A DNA stretch of 64,000 nt from Apoda limacodes (Eukaryota; Arthropoda; Insecta; Lepidoptera; Limacodidae): assembly GCA_946406115.1 (NCBI GenBank), contig OX291546.1, positions 9,665,019 to 9,729,018 on the forward strand, read 5' to 3'. A program made the position numbers and the translations under genes. Below the pieces are notes generated by a model, which had not been told where the DNA came from, did no database searches, and saw nothing but the letters and a program-made list of their open reading frames with translations. The stretch's first letter is position 1. Every line of letters starts with the position of its first letter. Below are positions 47,002 through 59,785 of this stretch, one piece after another.

Positions 47002-47149
47002 AATTGGAAAAAAATTCAAAGGTCCAGTCTTCTAAAAGTCTCCAGTCTCCAAACTTGAACTGAGGACTGAATTTTAATAAGCTTGTGTTTCTTTGAGAGA
47101 TTTATTTGAGGTTTCATAGTAACTTTTCCCCGACGAAGTAAATTTTGCG

Positions 47150-48745
47150 AGTAGGTAACTCTTAGGTAACACTCGTGCAACAATCGTGCAGTTACGTGGT
47201 GCGTGCGTGATGGTAAGCGGTCACCGTGGCCTATGGACGCTTGCAACACCAGGATACCCCTGGTACCACTTGCGCGTTACCGACCCTTCAAAAATCTAAG
47301 AACTTCTTTCTTGAAGAACCCCATACTGTAGTCCTTAGAGAAAACCTTGGCTCATTCCACAACCCAAGCGTTCGCGGAAGGAAGTTTCTCTGAAATCGTA
47401 CTGTACGCGGTTCGGTTCTAAAGTGATGAATAACCTACCGAAGGAGAGCGGTGCGATGGTAGAAAGTAACCGTGGGTATCATTTCGAACAATTTCTCAGA
47501 ACATATCCCATGGTACAAGCGATATAACACACACTGGAAAGTCGCTTCTCAGACTTAAGGGCTCAATAATTCTCACAGCCCGTCACGCCAGCTTCACCTT
47601 TTCTTGTAAATGATCTCGGAACGCAACATCGCTGGAGATGTCAACACCAAGGATCCCAATTCCATTGGAGATGGAATGGGAAGTGTTCTGGAATTGTGGG
47701 ACCACAGTCAATGGGGTTTTCTAAGCGGTGAACGCGCAACGCGTCTTTGTAGGGTTGAATCGGACCAAGTCGTTCCGTCCTCAGTCAGAGACCTTGGAGA
47801 GAGGGGTCTCGATTTGAGACACAAGTTTTCCATGCTTATCCTCCACAACGGAACGACGGATGCTTGCACGACCCGTGTAATAAGTGTCTCAAGTACTGTC
47901 ATCTGCATAGCAATGTATGTTGTCGGTGTCTAACATGTCATTAATATGCAGTAAAAACAGCGTAGGAGACAGCACTATTGGTGTCCCCAGCATTAATGTC
48001 CATGCTATCAGAGCAACTACCGTCGACTACAACTCGTATGCGTCTGCCGGACAAAAAGCTAGCCACTCATTTGCACAAACCCTCGGGCACTCCGTAAGAT
48101 GGCAACTTTGATAGAAGAGCCCGGTGCCAAACCCGATTGAATGCCTTCGCTATGTATGTCCAGGCTACATGCCAATGCCTCCCGCTGCCTCGCAATGGCT
48201 TTCGGTGTGTGAGATACACTAGAAGGTCACCAGTCGAGCGACCGTGTCAAAAGCCATATTGACGGTCACTGACCAGGTCGAGTTCTTCTAGGTATCTTAG
48301 AAGCTGTATGTTGATAATACGCTCCATCACCTTAGAAAGGAGGGAGGTAATAGCGATAGGCCTATAATTCAATGGATCTGATCTATCGCCCTTTTTTGGC
48401 ACCGGGTGCAAATTCGCAGGAATTGCCCAGTGTGGTAGGAAAGCGCTTAGAGGTACGTGAGTACACGTCATAACTCAGGAACATACTGTTTAAGCACCAC
48501 TGCTGGTATACCGTCTGGACCACTCGACTTATGAGTGTCTAGAGAAAGCAACGCCCGCCGGACCTCCCGCCGTGTTATAGAGATTTTTGGCATGGTCTTA
48601 CCGCACCACGGTGGTACAGCGTCTTCGTCGTTCATATTTGAGTTACGGCCAAAAAGACTGCCCAGTAGATCAGCTTTCTCTTTTGCACTATGGGCCAAGT
48701 CACCATCGGTCTTTCGCAGTGGACAGTTCACGACGACAAAGCATT
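47150..48745 (-). mobile_element. Jockey/CR1-like LINE, RT to 3' end, minus strand
   Basis: The longest 3' portion of the family in the window. Reading from 48745 down: a pre-RT linker, RT blocks, then the C-terminal region with 'YSMGFFKKEVLRFLKGR', ending near 47150. It joins the RT segments (shared with 33930-35040) to the 3' segments (shared with 7733-8175, 8740-8905 and 54895-55090), proving they are one element. It lies just beyond the right end of the 3 kb palindrome. Confidence 0.85.
47600..48731 (-). pseudogene. LINE reverse transcriptase remnant
   Basis: On the minus strand: LRKTDGDLAHSAKEKADLLG and HKSSGPDGIPAVVLKQYVPE (48731-48468), NLHPVPKKGDRSDPLNYRPI and LLSKVMERIINIQLLRYLEE (48471-48247), then DRQYGF followed by a stop. 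The downstream palm is frameshifted but visible at DNA level. The thumb (TWSDSTLQRRVARSP, about 47750) follows. Compared with the 33.9 kb copy it retains more of the thumb but has lost the endonuclease. Confidence 0.82.
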
Positions 48746-48749
48746 AACA

Positions 48750-50360
48750 CATATTTGTGTTTCATCAAACATCGACAAGCATGTAAGTAGACGCTTGTCA
48801 AGCAGGTCAAGTATTTGCAAAAAGATTAAAATTGCTTGCAATGCGTTAAAAATTTACGTGCTTGACAAGCATATTTGATCGTCTTGGGAGCCCTTTATAG
48901 GAGGTCTCGAGGCTTATATATTTGTGCACATGAGTAAACAGAGACAACTTTTACGATAAAAAAATTGTAACAGTGTTCTACCGGCAACTGAATCAAATTC
49001 GAATTGAATAGTGTTTTACGTTTTTTTTTACTTCACTGAAGTGTATAATGTTTCTAAATACAATTTTGTAATTTGCGAATCAAGCGTATTCATTTGACGC
49101 ACCACACCACTCGGGCAAAGTACTTAAAAATACTCTGGAGCGCTTTAAGTAAGTACTTCGACTCGGGTATAGGAAATTTTTAAAATCCCTTTGTAGATCC
49201 CTAATTTCATCCCCTTACCGATTATGTTCTGTCCTAACTTAAAAATTATATTTATCTGAATCTGATTAGTAACCTACCAAATCCCATAAGGTTCAAATAA
49301 ACGAAACACATGTTATTGTCGAACTAACATACATCGATGCTAACATACTTGACACATACAAACACCGATTACTCCCCCATTCGTGTGCCGACTCTAATAA
49401 CTCGCTCACCTCGGTTGCTTGTTCAAAAATTACTGCTATTACAACACTTCCTGGCTTCTTTAACCCTTAGTAACAACGGACAATGTCATTCATGACATTT
49501 CAGGCAATCTTTTTTGGGAACGTCTACGGGCGGTGACGTAAATGCATAAGAGTCAGTGCCAAAGTACTAGCTACATAGGTACTTGTCTTTCCTAAAACTG
49601 GATTCGTACAGGTACACGCACGTAGGCTATTAGTCATTTGCTAGAAATACTGTTTTTTAGGGTTCTTTACTGTGCCTAAAGAAGTATTAGAACACGTGAC
49701 GTATTCACAGTGACTGTTTATAAATACAAAAAAAACACCCGATGCTTCGCCCTTTAGATATCCCTAATTTCACTTTCCTCCGTCTATCGTCATAATAAAT
49801 GTTAATGTGGGGACGAATTTATCGAGCTGCATAGCTATCAACCCGATATAAATTTTAGCGCGACAAGTACAAGGTAGTTGAAGCTTCGTCAGACAAGTGT
49901 GGACGCCATAAGAATACTGGTCACGATTTAAAAAAAAATTGCACATAAGGGAAACGAGCTAAAAAGTAGTTGATAGAAAATATAGTAAGTTATGACTTAG
50001 GTTCTTTTATTAAAAATACTTTTTTTCCTGCAACTATTACACTTACCAGCTCGGTAAGTGCTTGTCCTACCGTACACCGTAGAATGAAATTGAGAATTTT
50101 TGCGGCTATCTAAAAACTGGTGAATCGATTTTGTTCCATCCATGTGTCGTTAAAAGCATTTATAGAGCTCTATTACCGTGATTATTTCAGATTTTTACAA
50201 CACGTTTTATTAAAGGTAAGAGTGGGCACAAATTTTTCAATTTTGAGAATCATGCAATAACTCTCCCAATATAGGTACTTCTTAGAGAAAAAATACTTAA
50301 AGTTTTGAAGACCTAAACCTGGTTATCTAACAACTCATCAGATAAAGTACCCTTAATTCC
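48750..50360. other. Intergenic, no gene seen
   Basis: AT-rich. Frames at 48690-48878 run out of the LINE into unique DNA and have no domain. Confidence 0.45.
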
Positions 50361-50362
50361 TT

Positions 50363-50995
50363 TTTAGGGTTCTCTACCTCATAAGGAAAAAGGGAACCCT
50401 TATAGGATCACTTTGTTGTCCGTCTGTTTGTCTGTCAAGACCTTTTTTCTCAGAAACACGTGAAGGTATCAAATTGAAATTAATATCGAACACTATGATC
50501 TACGATTCCTTGAAGCTTTAATCAAGCTTCTATGTCAACGCAATAAAAGCTTACGGCCGTTTTTGTTTCAGATTTTTAAAAACAAATCAAAACCTATGGA
50601 TTACCTTACCTAGCTCCCGTTGTTCTAGAACCATGAAATTTAAAATAAAGCAAGGTCCTTCATAACAAATATTGGAAAAAATCCGAAATTAGTTAATTTA
50701 TAATTATAACAATAAAAAAAATAAAAAGAATGTTTGCCCGTCTGTCTGACAAGAACGCGTTGAGGTATCAAGTTGAAATTAATAACAAATACTAAGGTCT
50801 ACGGTCCCTTGAAGCTGTAAAAAACAAGCTTCTAAGTTGACGAACAAAAAAATATGCCGAAAATACTGGGGTAGGTACTTCCCGTCGACCTAGAATCATA
50901 AAATCATAAATCTCATGATGGAAGAACAATCTACAATTCTTTGCCATAAATAATAAGTTTGTACGGGTGCGCGACCCGCACTTGGCCGGTTTTTT
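50363..50995 (+). mobile_element. Family C element with internal duplication
   Basis: It starts with the 'tttagggttct...ggaaccct' hairpin and ends 'cgcacttggccggttttttt'. The block from 'gtctg' through 'aggtatcaa.ttgaaattaat' and 'cttgaagct' appears twice (near 50410 and near 50735). The matching element at 54715-55330 has it once. It is non-autonomous, with no coding capacity. Confidence 0.65.
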
Positions 50996-53200
50996 TAAAT
51001 TTTATTGTAAGAGTGGTGGAATTTTTTACATTTTCCTGTAGATTCGATAAATTCATTCATTGCATCAGAATCGTAATTATAAAAAGATTATAAACTGTAA
51101 CATATCGAGATAGATGAGATGAACTGAAGGACGCGCTCTGCGTCCCAACTCCTGTATGGCGTTGTACTTATGCTACTATGGCCCGACACACAAGGCGTGT
51201 TGGGGCTAAGGAGGAAATGCGCTCTGTTTTTACGTTTTTAGTTTCCATACCATTCTTTGAGTTAACAATGACTGAGAGGAAGGCGTTATTACACAATTTA
51301 CAATGTAGGTATATCAAATCGTGAAGTTGCGGTGTATGTTATTGGATTATATTATAACTTCTCAAAAATATGTATGAGTGAACATTATTTAGTGTACATA
51401 AATATAAAGATGATAGGTACATACTTTTTAATTAATACTTATTTACAATTTTAAACTAGCAGTAGTAGTAACTTTGTAGTTTTTACGGTTCCGTCAGTCC
51501 GCAGATAATTACTAATGACGAATAAGAGAATACGGATTGAGTACCAAAACTGAAATTTGAAAATATTTGTGTAGAAGTTGATTTGAAACCGAAAATTAAA
51601 GTAAAAAAAATTAAGAAGAAGCCATACTAATACTATAAATGCGTAGCTAAGTTTGCTTGTTTGTCTTTATTTCTTTGGAACAGAGGAATAATTATTATAA
51701 TCAATTGAACTGTAATTTGGCGCAGAAATAGTCAAGGACACGCAGAGGGCAACTTTTTACCCCAGAAAATTTAAAGTTCCCTCAAGATTAAATATCTATC
51801 TATCTAAGGCAGTTATCACACTGCTCCGTAAACCGCTATCGCTGTAGTTTTCTCTGCATGTTCCACGTACAAAGTAAGAAACGGATAGGTTTCCGGAGCA
51901 GTGTGTGCATAACCGCCTTATTCCATGGAGGCGAAATATATCTAAATACAGTTTTAAACTACAGTTTTAGCTTGCTATAGAAAATTTTCCTATGCGCCGC
52001 AAGCCGAGTTAGCGGGGCCAGTTAGTAAAAGATTATTAATGTGTTTATCAAATATCAAAATACACAGATATTAAAGAGACTCTATAATACTACTATAGAT
52101 GGCTTTCAAAGTTGTTAGTTTTAAGCCATTTTTATTGAGGGATCTAACTGTGGATCTAACACAAAATCTAATCTAGTGAGGGGTTTAAATTTATTATGTA
52201 CCTTAAACCTACTATATTTAACAAAAATAAATACTGAAAACGCTATTTCATTGTGTAGTTTGCAAGCTGTGGTCACGGAATCTTAGGTGGTAATTATTTG
52301 TGAAGGAAAAAAAATAATAAAGTCTGTAAATATTACCCTATTTACTTTGGATTAGATATACTGAGACCAAATTTTTTTCCTAAATTGTGAGCTCACTTGT
52401 TCACTTTTTTTCTACGTATTTCAAAACTTCGAAACACTGAACGCTAGGACGAGGGGCGCGGCGGCGGGCCGGAACGCAGGTGGAGCGCGGTGTTGGCGGT
52501 GTAGCGTTAGCCCATGGGAGCGTTTGGGAACCTGAAACGTGTAAACTGCATGCAATGCCTTGTTTGCTCCAACACGTCTCAAGTGTTGTGCTAAAGGAGC
52601 TTACGTGACTCATTTTTATAATTTGCCTGCCTAAAAGCTCCTTTGACACAACGCCATACAAGTCTTGGGTTAAAGGAGCATTTGTAAACACAAGGAAGTG
52701 AAAAAGCGTATAAAGACGTAGGGCAAAGCAAGTTACTTTTACTATAAAACATTCGTACGTAACTTAATTTGGAAACAATTAGAGAACTTGTTTGTTACTT
52801 AAATAATAATGACTCAAAGTGACTATCGATAACGGTCTCATTATTGATATAATTTTTTATTAATTTATTAATTGGTTAATTATTTGTAACTAGATTTATT
52901 TTTGAATTATTATGATATTAGTATTAGTACATCTTTATTGTGTATAAGCTTGTATATTATTGTGTATATAAAACTTACTTCACTGTCAATACGTGATGTA
53001 GCTTCAAGTCTTTTCGTGGGATAGATATAATTCTAGTTACCTTAAGAAATGAAACAAAACTAGCTCAAAACTACCAAAAGTTGGAAAAAGTTGTGTACAG
53101 GAAATAAAAAAATAGGTTATATTATATTTATAATGTCAATATGTTTATGCACATTTTAGGAATTAACTCATACTAAGTTCAACGACCACCTATTCTTAAG
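50996..53200. other. Intergenic with a small GC-rich patch
   Basis: A GC-rich patch near 52435-52510 ('gaggggcgcggcggcgggccgg') is followed by inverted 'ctcctt/aaggag' words (52580-52690). The 96-codon minus frame there has no recognisable domain. No gene is called. Confidence 0.4.
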
Positions 53201-53206
53201 AAAAAA

Positions 53207-53640
53207 TCGGCCAAGTGCGAGTGGGACTCGCGCACGAAGGGTTCCGTACCATTATCTATAAAAACGGCAAAAAATAACGTTTGTTGTATGGGAGCCCCCC
53301 TTAAATATTTGTTTTATTTTAATTTAATTATTTATTTTTAAAAGTAATATATAACAAAATATTCTGTGAATTTTTCAAGCGTTTACCTATTGCCGTTGTC
53401 AATACCGAGCAAAAACTAGCAAAAAAAAATCACGTTTGTTTTATGAGAGCCCCCTTAAATATTTATTTTACTCTGTTTTTAAGTATTTTTTGTTATAGCG
53501 GCAATAGATATACATCTTCTGTGAAAATTTTATCTGTTTAACTATTAGGGTTAATGAAATACAGCCTGGTGACAGACGGACAAACGGACAGCGGAGTCTT
53601 AGCAATAGGGTCCGGTTTTTTACCATTTGGGTACGGAACG
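53207..53640 (+). repeat. Family B repeat, long copy
   Basis: 'cggccaagtgcgagtgggactcgcgcacgaagggttccgtacc' (split) opens it. 'ggagccccccttaaatattt' occurs twice (near 53290 and 53450), showing an internal duplication. It ends 'cagacggacaaacggacagcgg' then 'accatttgggtacgg'. Confidence 0.6.
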
Positions 53641-54129
53641 GAAAGAGAATAGGTATTTAAATATAAAGTAATAGTTTTATGTATTTTTAAGGTGTTTTTT
53701 GTTACAGTTGATATCCTTATCAGCTTCATACGTCCCCATTGTTGGGGCACAACCTACCAACAGTTCCAATAATTTCCTTTACCTTTTAAAAATATCGTGA
53801 TATTGCTCGATCATCAAAATTTTTTTATAGTGTGATATGGTAATCAATCTAATGGTATTCCAAGACTCTATCATCAGTTTAAGTCTAGAATGGGTATTGT
53901 TTTTTCTTCACCAATTAGTGAAGACAATGCATACTATTTTTTGTTTCTAAACCAAGAAATTTGTACGGGTATTTCACTACCAACGGGTTGTTCTAAGTGT
54001 CCCGTCAGTTACGCTCGCAAATCCAACGTGGATTAGCGCAGGTAGCACTGCGGGATAGCAAATATATTTTTTTACTCTAATGCAGAAGGAGACAGCACGA
54101 AACTCTACACCACACCGGTTACAGGAAAT

Positions 54130-54535
54130 ATAAGTCGTTGTCATCGTTTCAGCCAGAAGATGTCCACTGCTGAACGTAGGTCTCCCTCATATGTCTTCAT
54201 GACGGCCGAGCCTGAGCCGCCAACGCCCATTGGTTTCCTGCGGCTCTAACCAGGTCGTCTGTCCTGATACGAGGCAGTCCCACACTGCGTCTTCCAATCC
54301 GTGGTGGCCACTCGAGAACCTTTCTTCCCCATCGGTTATCAGTTCGGCAAGCGATGTGGCCTGCCCATTGCCACTTCAGCTTGCAAATTGTTTAAGCTAT
54401 GTCGGTTGGTGACTTCGGTTTTTCGGTGATTTCCTCGTTATGGATTCTATCGCGCAAAAAAACACCAATCATAGCACTCTCTTTAGCTCGTAGAGCGACT
54501 TCAAGCCTATTTAATAGGCCAATTCAGTTAGACAC
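54130..54535 (-). pseudogene. RTE-type LINE reverse transcriptase C-terminus
   Basis: On the minus strand from 54530: AKESAMIGVFLRDRIHNEEI, then a stop near 54400, then in another frame KLKWQWAGHIACRTDNRWGR, then RRSVGLPRIRTDDLVRAAG, and VQQWTSSG at the end (near 54160). This is the zinc-finger-like C-terminal tail of RTE-clade elements. It is a decayed fragment; the 60-codon plus-strand frame at 54230 is its shadow. Confidence 0.8.
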
Positions 54536-54714
54536 TATAAATAAGGCCCCTTAAGCGTACCGATAGAACATTAGACTACGGTTTTTCTTTGCTTTGAAGT
54601 GAAATGAATATTAAAGTTGGTTTAATTCTTTTTGTTAAATTAATTTAATTTTGTTTTACAAAATGTTAAATTATACTTAAACGTTTTGTAATCATTGCAA
54701 AAAATAATTCGTTT

Positions 54715-55330
54715 TTAAGGGTTCCGTACCTCAAAAGCAAAACAGGAACGCTTATAGGATCACTTTGTTATCCGTCTGTCTGTCTGTCTGTCAAGACCCT
54801 TTTTCTCAGGAACGCTTAAAGGTATCAAGTTCAAATTAATATAAAATAACAAGGTCTACGATCCCTAGAAGCTGTACAAAAAGACAAGCTTTTAACTCAA
54901 TCAGAGAAACTTTCTTCCGCGAGCGCCTGGGTTGTGGAGTTCTTTAAGAAATAAGTTATTGGATTTTTGAAGGGTCGGCAACGCGCGAGCGATACCCCTT
55001 GTGTTACAAGTGTCCATAAGCTCCGGTGACCGCTTACTCCAAGCGGACCGTAAGCTTGTTTGCCACATTAGTGGTATATAAAAAAAAAAAGAATGCAATA
55101 AAAAAATACAACCGAAATACGGCCAATTTTGTCGCATATTTTGGCATTCACAAATAAATCGAAACCTATGGGGTACTTTCCGCTGACCTAGAATCATAAA
55201 ATTTGTCAAGAAGCAAGATGTTACACCACAAATATAGCAAAAAATCAAAAAACTGATCATAAACCTGTGGGACTTGAACTTATGATATAATAAGTTTTTA
55301 CGGAGCCAGACTCGCACTTAGCCGGCTTTT
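54715..55330 (+). mobile_element. Family C element interrupted by a LINE insertion
   Basis: It starts 'aagggttccgtacctcaaaag', has a gtctgtctgtctg run and 'aggtatcaagttcaaattaat', and ends 'cgcacttagccggctttttt', matching 50363-50995 at both ends. Between about 54895 and 55090 it carries a 3' LINE scrap that is absent from the sister copy. So the LINE jumped into an already resident element. Confidence 0.75.
54895..55090 (+). mobile_element. 3' scrap of jockey/CR1-like LINE, nested insertion
   Basis: 'gaaactttcttccgcgagcg', 'ttggatttttgaagggtcgg', 'gtccataagctccggtgacc' and 'cttgtttgccacattagtgg', ending in an A run near 55080, match the 3' end of the 47.2 kb copy. It is strongly 5' truncated. 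Confidence 0.75.
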
Positions 55331-55334
55331 TTTG

Positions 55335-58300
55335 CAATGATCCTAAAACTAGCTCGAAAGATTGCAAAACTCATTATTTTCCTATTATCCGGTAGTTTAC
55401 AAAAGACATATAATTGTCGCAAATATTCGTTTTTTCCGATTATCTTACGACATATTTTAAAAAGGGAAGAAAGAGGGACATTAGAGAAATATCACTCGAC
55501 GGGATCAGATAAAAGTCCGCCGCTAAGTTTATTTGCGTTATGAAATGTAGGTATAATGAATGGAAGGTGAGTTCTTAGAAATTGTCAATAAAAATCAAAA
55601 TCTTTTGATTGAAAAGGGTTTCTTGGAACACTTTTAAAACGTCGAAACCTACGACTTGCTTAACAAAGCAATTACAAGATTTGTTGCTAAAAACTTGCTA
55701 GCAAGTAATTCAATTAGTAATTTGTACTCTTTGTAAAACTGCAAAACCAACATAATATTTTTTTTTATTAATTAACTGAAAAACGTGAAAACATGTTTAA
55801 TGAACTTTTGTTCGATAGAAAAAAATCCTAAACTGATCCCTTTCCACTGTTTTTTTAAAGGTGTTGGCAAAGAAATCATCCAAGTTCTAAGTGACATTTT
55901 ACAACTTTACCAAAAGATAGCCGTGATAGTGCTTTAGACCCTGAGGAAAAGCATTTTTTGGATAACAATGATGATAAATAAACTATTAATTTAATTCATA
56001 TATTTCAATGAAAATCTCAGTGATTTGAGATGTAGCTGCACACTCACGTACGCTACGCTCAGTTATATATCGCGTCATTCTTGTTTTCTGTCACGTAGTA
56101 CTGCCCCTTAGTAGTTAAATTAAACAAAAAACTCACTTAACTTAAATTTTATTTCCTAGGCTTAAAGTCCTTAATTCTGTTATGGTATTTAAATATTAAC
56201 TTTTGAGATGAATAAATAATAAATGTATATTTCTACGTATTCATATATCTGCAGATAGACGTACATATAGGTACATATACATACATATATTTTTTCTATA
56301 CGAGAATACATATACACACACATACAATATTTTAAGTGTACCTAATTATTACACATGTTATTATGGCACAACTCTTAAATAATAAGTATTTTGACCGGTA
56401 TGTTAAGCCCAGGTTCTACGAGACCACCTGAGAGATACAGGGTAATCGATGTCGTAAATATCCACGAGGTGGCGCAACAGGGATTACGTGGCCGGCGCGA
56501 CGCGAACCTGATAAGCCTCGATATGTGAGCTAAACTACTTCATAAGTCAACAAACTGTTTGAGTTTTTAATCCTTTTTCATAGTTAAGCCGTGTCGGTAA
56601 AGTCCTTGCAAGTCTTTTAATCTATTAGTATTCTGTGACACTGCAAGCTTTGACAGTATAGCTACTGAACGCACAGTGAACATTAATTTTAGGATTTAAC
56701 GTTTAACTCTAAATAAAATAATAAAAGATAACAAAATTATAAGAGTTACCATTTGGTTAGGGAACCCTAAAAGTTATAATATCTGAAAGAGTTCAAATAC
56801 GTACTTAATAAAAAAATAATCTACAATATTTTTAAAAAAAAGCTTTGTCAGACCCAGGACACCTCCTGGGGCTATAGTACTTGTCGAGCGAGGCCAATCA
56901 GTAGAGCCCAAACACGGTAAAGCTATCATGGTCAGCGTAGAAGTTCCTATGCCTATCTTACGGCTGCATCATCAGACCCTGGAAACCACCTAGGTGTACA
57001 TTACAAGTCAAGTCAAACTTAAACAAGCCCAAAAGACGACGGGGTTTTGTTGCGTAGGGAAACGTTGTTGAGAAGTTCCTATGGCCACATTCGGGCTTCA
57101 TCATCACATTAGCTGTATTGTACCAAATATTGTATTGTCGCCGAACATACAGTTATATGCCTAATTTCAGCTCAATCCGATAGCGGCAAGCAGTTGGTTT
57201 GTTAGAAAATTGGTTTGCAAATTTTGAAACGGACAACTTACATACAAAACATTGCAAGTTAACGAAATAATAATAAATGTATATAAAAGCTTTTAATAAG
57301 ACCCGTTCAGTTTGTTTTAGGGTTCCGCAATCAAACGGCAAAAACGGAACCCTAGTAGATTTCGTTATCAATTTATTTAAGGGTAGCTCTTCATATATTT
57401 AACTTAGAGAAAAAAATATTTATTTCTCCGCCAACCAACTGTGTGTGTATTTGTGACTACTAAGTATTTTTACCCGACTTACTTAGTCTCAGGGTAAACA
57501 TTCTAAGGAGGGTTATGATTTTAGCAGTTTATATACATATGTCTGTATTTAAGTATGTTTATTTTCGTTCTTGTTTAGTTTCTTATCCTACGGATTATAT
57601 TTTGACGAATGAGGTAGCTTTAGCTTCGTCTGAGCCTACCTATTACATATACGTGACGTCATATTAAATATTGGCTTCCATAATTTAAAAAATTAAGTGC
57701 CCTTCTTTAATTTAAACCGCGGCGGCTAAAAATCTAAAAAAAACATAAGTTATGCGAATACGCAAATCTGAAATTCTGTCATTTTATTTAAGCAAAATAC
57801 TACTCCTATTATTAATGTCGTAAGTACACAAATGACACAATTTATTTATCAATTCAATAGTAGCAATATGCAATGCTGTGTGTAATGTAATAAATGTCTA
57901 TGTCCTTTTGTGAGCAAATGAACTGCTCTAGTTAGCTTAACAAATAATGAGTCACTATTGTATAAAATTATATAGAAAATACCTACCTATACACCACGAG
58001 CTTCAATGTTGTTATGAAAACAAAATATTTACATATGTAGGTACTACCTTTTTTCCGCAACTTTGCCCGCGCGGTATGCGTTTATCATGGGAAGCATCTA
58101 TGTGGGAAGATTAAAAGTTTCATTCAGAATATGTTATTCTCTGTCCCTAGCTCTTCCTGTGCTAAAAATCAAGGTCACCTCGTGTCTCGGTTGCATCGTA
58201 ATCGTAAAGGGGTGTCGCTGTTTTACTAGCTGGACTACTATTCTTGTTGGAACTATCTTGTGTTCTTTTCCATCTCCACATCTATGCCTATATCAACAAT

Positions 58301-59300
58301 GAGATCACCTCGTTGCTCTGTTGCCACTTGAAAAATATAATTTTCGTGAGAACTCCCGATCAGGATAAAATTTACCTAGATCCTTATCTGTCCTCTTGTA
58401 TCTGTACCAAAATCAGATCAACTGGATATGCTCCGAGCGAAAGCCACGTGTGAAGAAATAAGAAAAAAAAATAAGCAAGCTTTCGCGTTTATTATTAGGA
58501 TAATTACCTAAGTATTAATTTGTAAATCGTTATGATTTATTATGTTGTTCTGCTCTTAAAATTGATATACAAACGCTAATCTGACTCCCAATTTATAGGT
58601 GCGAGCTATGATCTTGCCAAAAATCTATCCAGATCGGTTCAACTGAAATCTAATTAACCCTCCCTACGCTAATCAAATTCAAAGGTCCTTCCTCAAGGCT
58701 CAAGCTTTCATCGTTATCTAATTAACAGTATGGCAGGGACAAACGAACCAAAATTGATTTGATGTTATATTTCTCCATGTTAAAATGTTAAAAAAAAGAT
58801 TGTAGGACAACTAGAAAGAGAAAGGTCACTTATACATTCATAAATATTATCGTCCACTAGTTCCTAGAAGGCATTGATATATCATCAACGTACATGTCAA
58901 TAGCCTTTGATACTTTGATTCGATTGAACTACGGGCGAAGCACGTGGGTTAAAAAAAGACTCTGAAGCGCAGCGAGGCATGATAAGGCACGAGACGAAAA
59001 TAAATTTTTAGTCGTGCGGAACCCCCAATTTTCACTCTTAATACATCGTGAAAACAGTACATATACCTAAAAATTTGTTTAAATGCAATCAGGGGAATTT
59101 TTAAGGACATCTTCGCAGTACAAAACATTCCAATTTGGCAATTTATGAACAAAAAAATTGTAGTAAAATGTAGTACAAAATTATGAATGACTTAAGAGTC
59201 ATCTTCTGAATAATACGTCTCGTGCAGCATGAGATATATAATTCAGAAGTTGACGTATCGCTATCGTTTTCAGTTGCAGACGCATAAGTTTTATTGGTAC
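55335..59300. other. Intergenic, no gene recognised
   Basis: AT-rich. It holds a tandem repeat pair at 56850-57120 (below), a family C hairpin near 57318-57352 and a GC-richer block at 56395-56530 ('acgaggtggcgcaacagg', 'acgtggccggcgcgacgcg'). No frame shows a domain. Confidence 0.45.
56850..57120 (+). repeat. Imperfect tandem pair of about 130 bp
   Basis: 'gttcctatgcctatcttacgg.ctgcatcatcag' and 'gttcctatggccacattcgg.cttcatcatcac' end two related units; 'caggacacctcctgg' and 'tggaaaccacctagg' mark the corresponding earlier parts. It is non-coding. Confidence 0.5.
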
Positions 59301-59319
59301 ATTTTTTAAGCACTGATAG

Positions 59320-59785
59320 TAGAGGGGATTCGTTGGTTCTGGCGCACTTCCCCCCAACCTTAACCCCTCGCCTAAAAAAAAGCTCACCAACTTTTTCCTG
59401 CTTTGTACGACTCGCGCTTGACCCACTCTCAATACATCGTTGGTTCTGGCGCACTACCCTCCAACCCCAACCCCTCACCTATAACTTTTCTACCCCGCAC
59501 GACTCGCGCTTGACCACTCTCAAAACCACCCCTGTGTCTGGGGTGTGGCGACTCGCGCTTGACCACTTTCAAAACATCGTTGGTTCTGGCTCACTACCCT
59601 CCAACCCCAACCCCCCGCCTAAAAACTTTTCTGCCCCCCGCACCGCGCTTGACCACTCTCAAAACCACCCCTGTGTCTGGGGCTATGTCGACTCACGCAA
59701 CCAACCCCTGTGTCTGGGGCTATGTCAACTCACGCAACCAACCCCTGTGTCTGGGCTATGTCGACTCACGCTTGACCAAAACTAC
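59320..59785 (+). repeat. Complex GC/C-rich minisatellite
   Basis: Two interleaved units. A longer one (roughly 110-120 bp) contains 'atcgttggttctggcgcacta', 'ccctccaaccccaacccc' and 'actcgcgcttgaccactctc', at about 59330, 59450 and 59580. A shorter one (about 37 bp) has 'cccctgtgtctggggctatgtc', repeated near 59670, 59705 and 59740. The 177-codon plus frame here is only the repeat translated (repeating TTPVSG / LCLG words). Confidence 0.8.

Noticed and set aside
52401..52691. 96-codon minus-strand frame over a GC-rich patch
   Set aside because: Composition effect; no motif recognised.
54230..54412. 60-codon plus-strand frame
   Set aside because: Shadow of the RTE reverse transcriptase tail on the minus strand.
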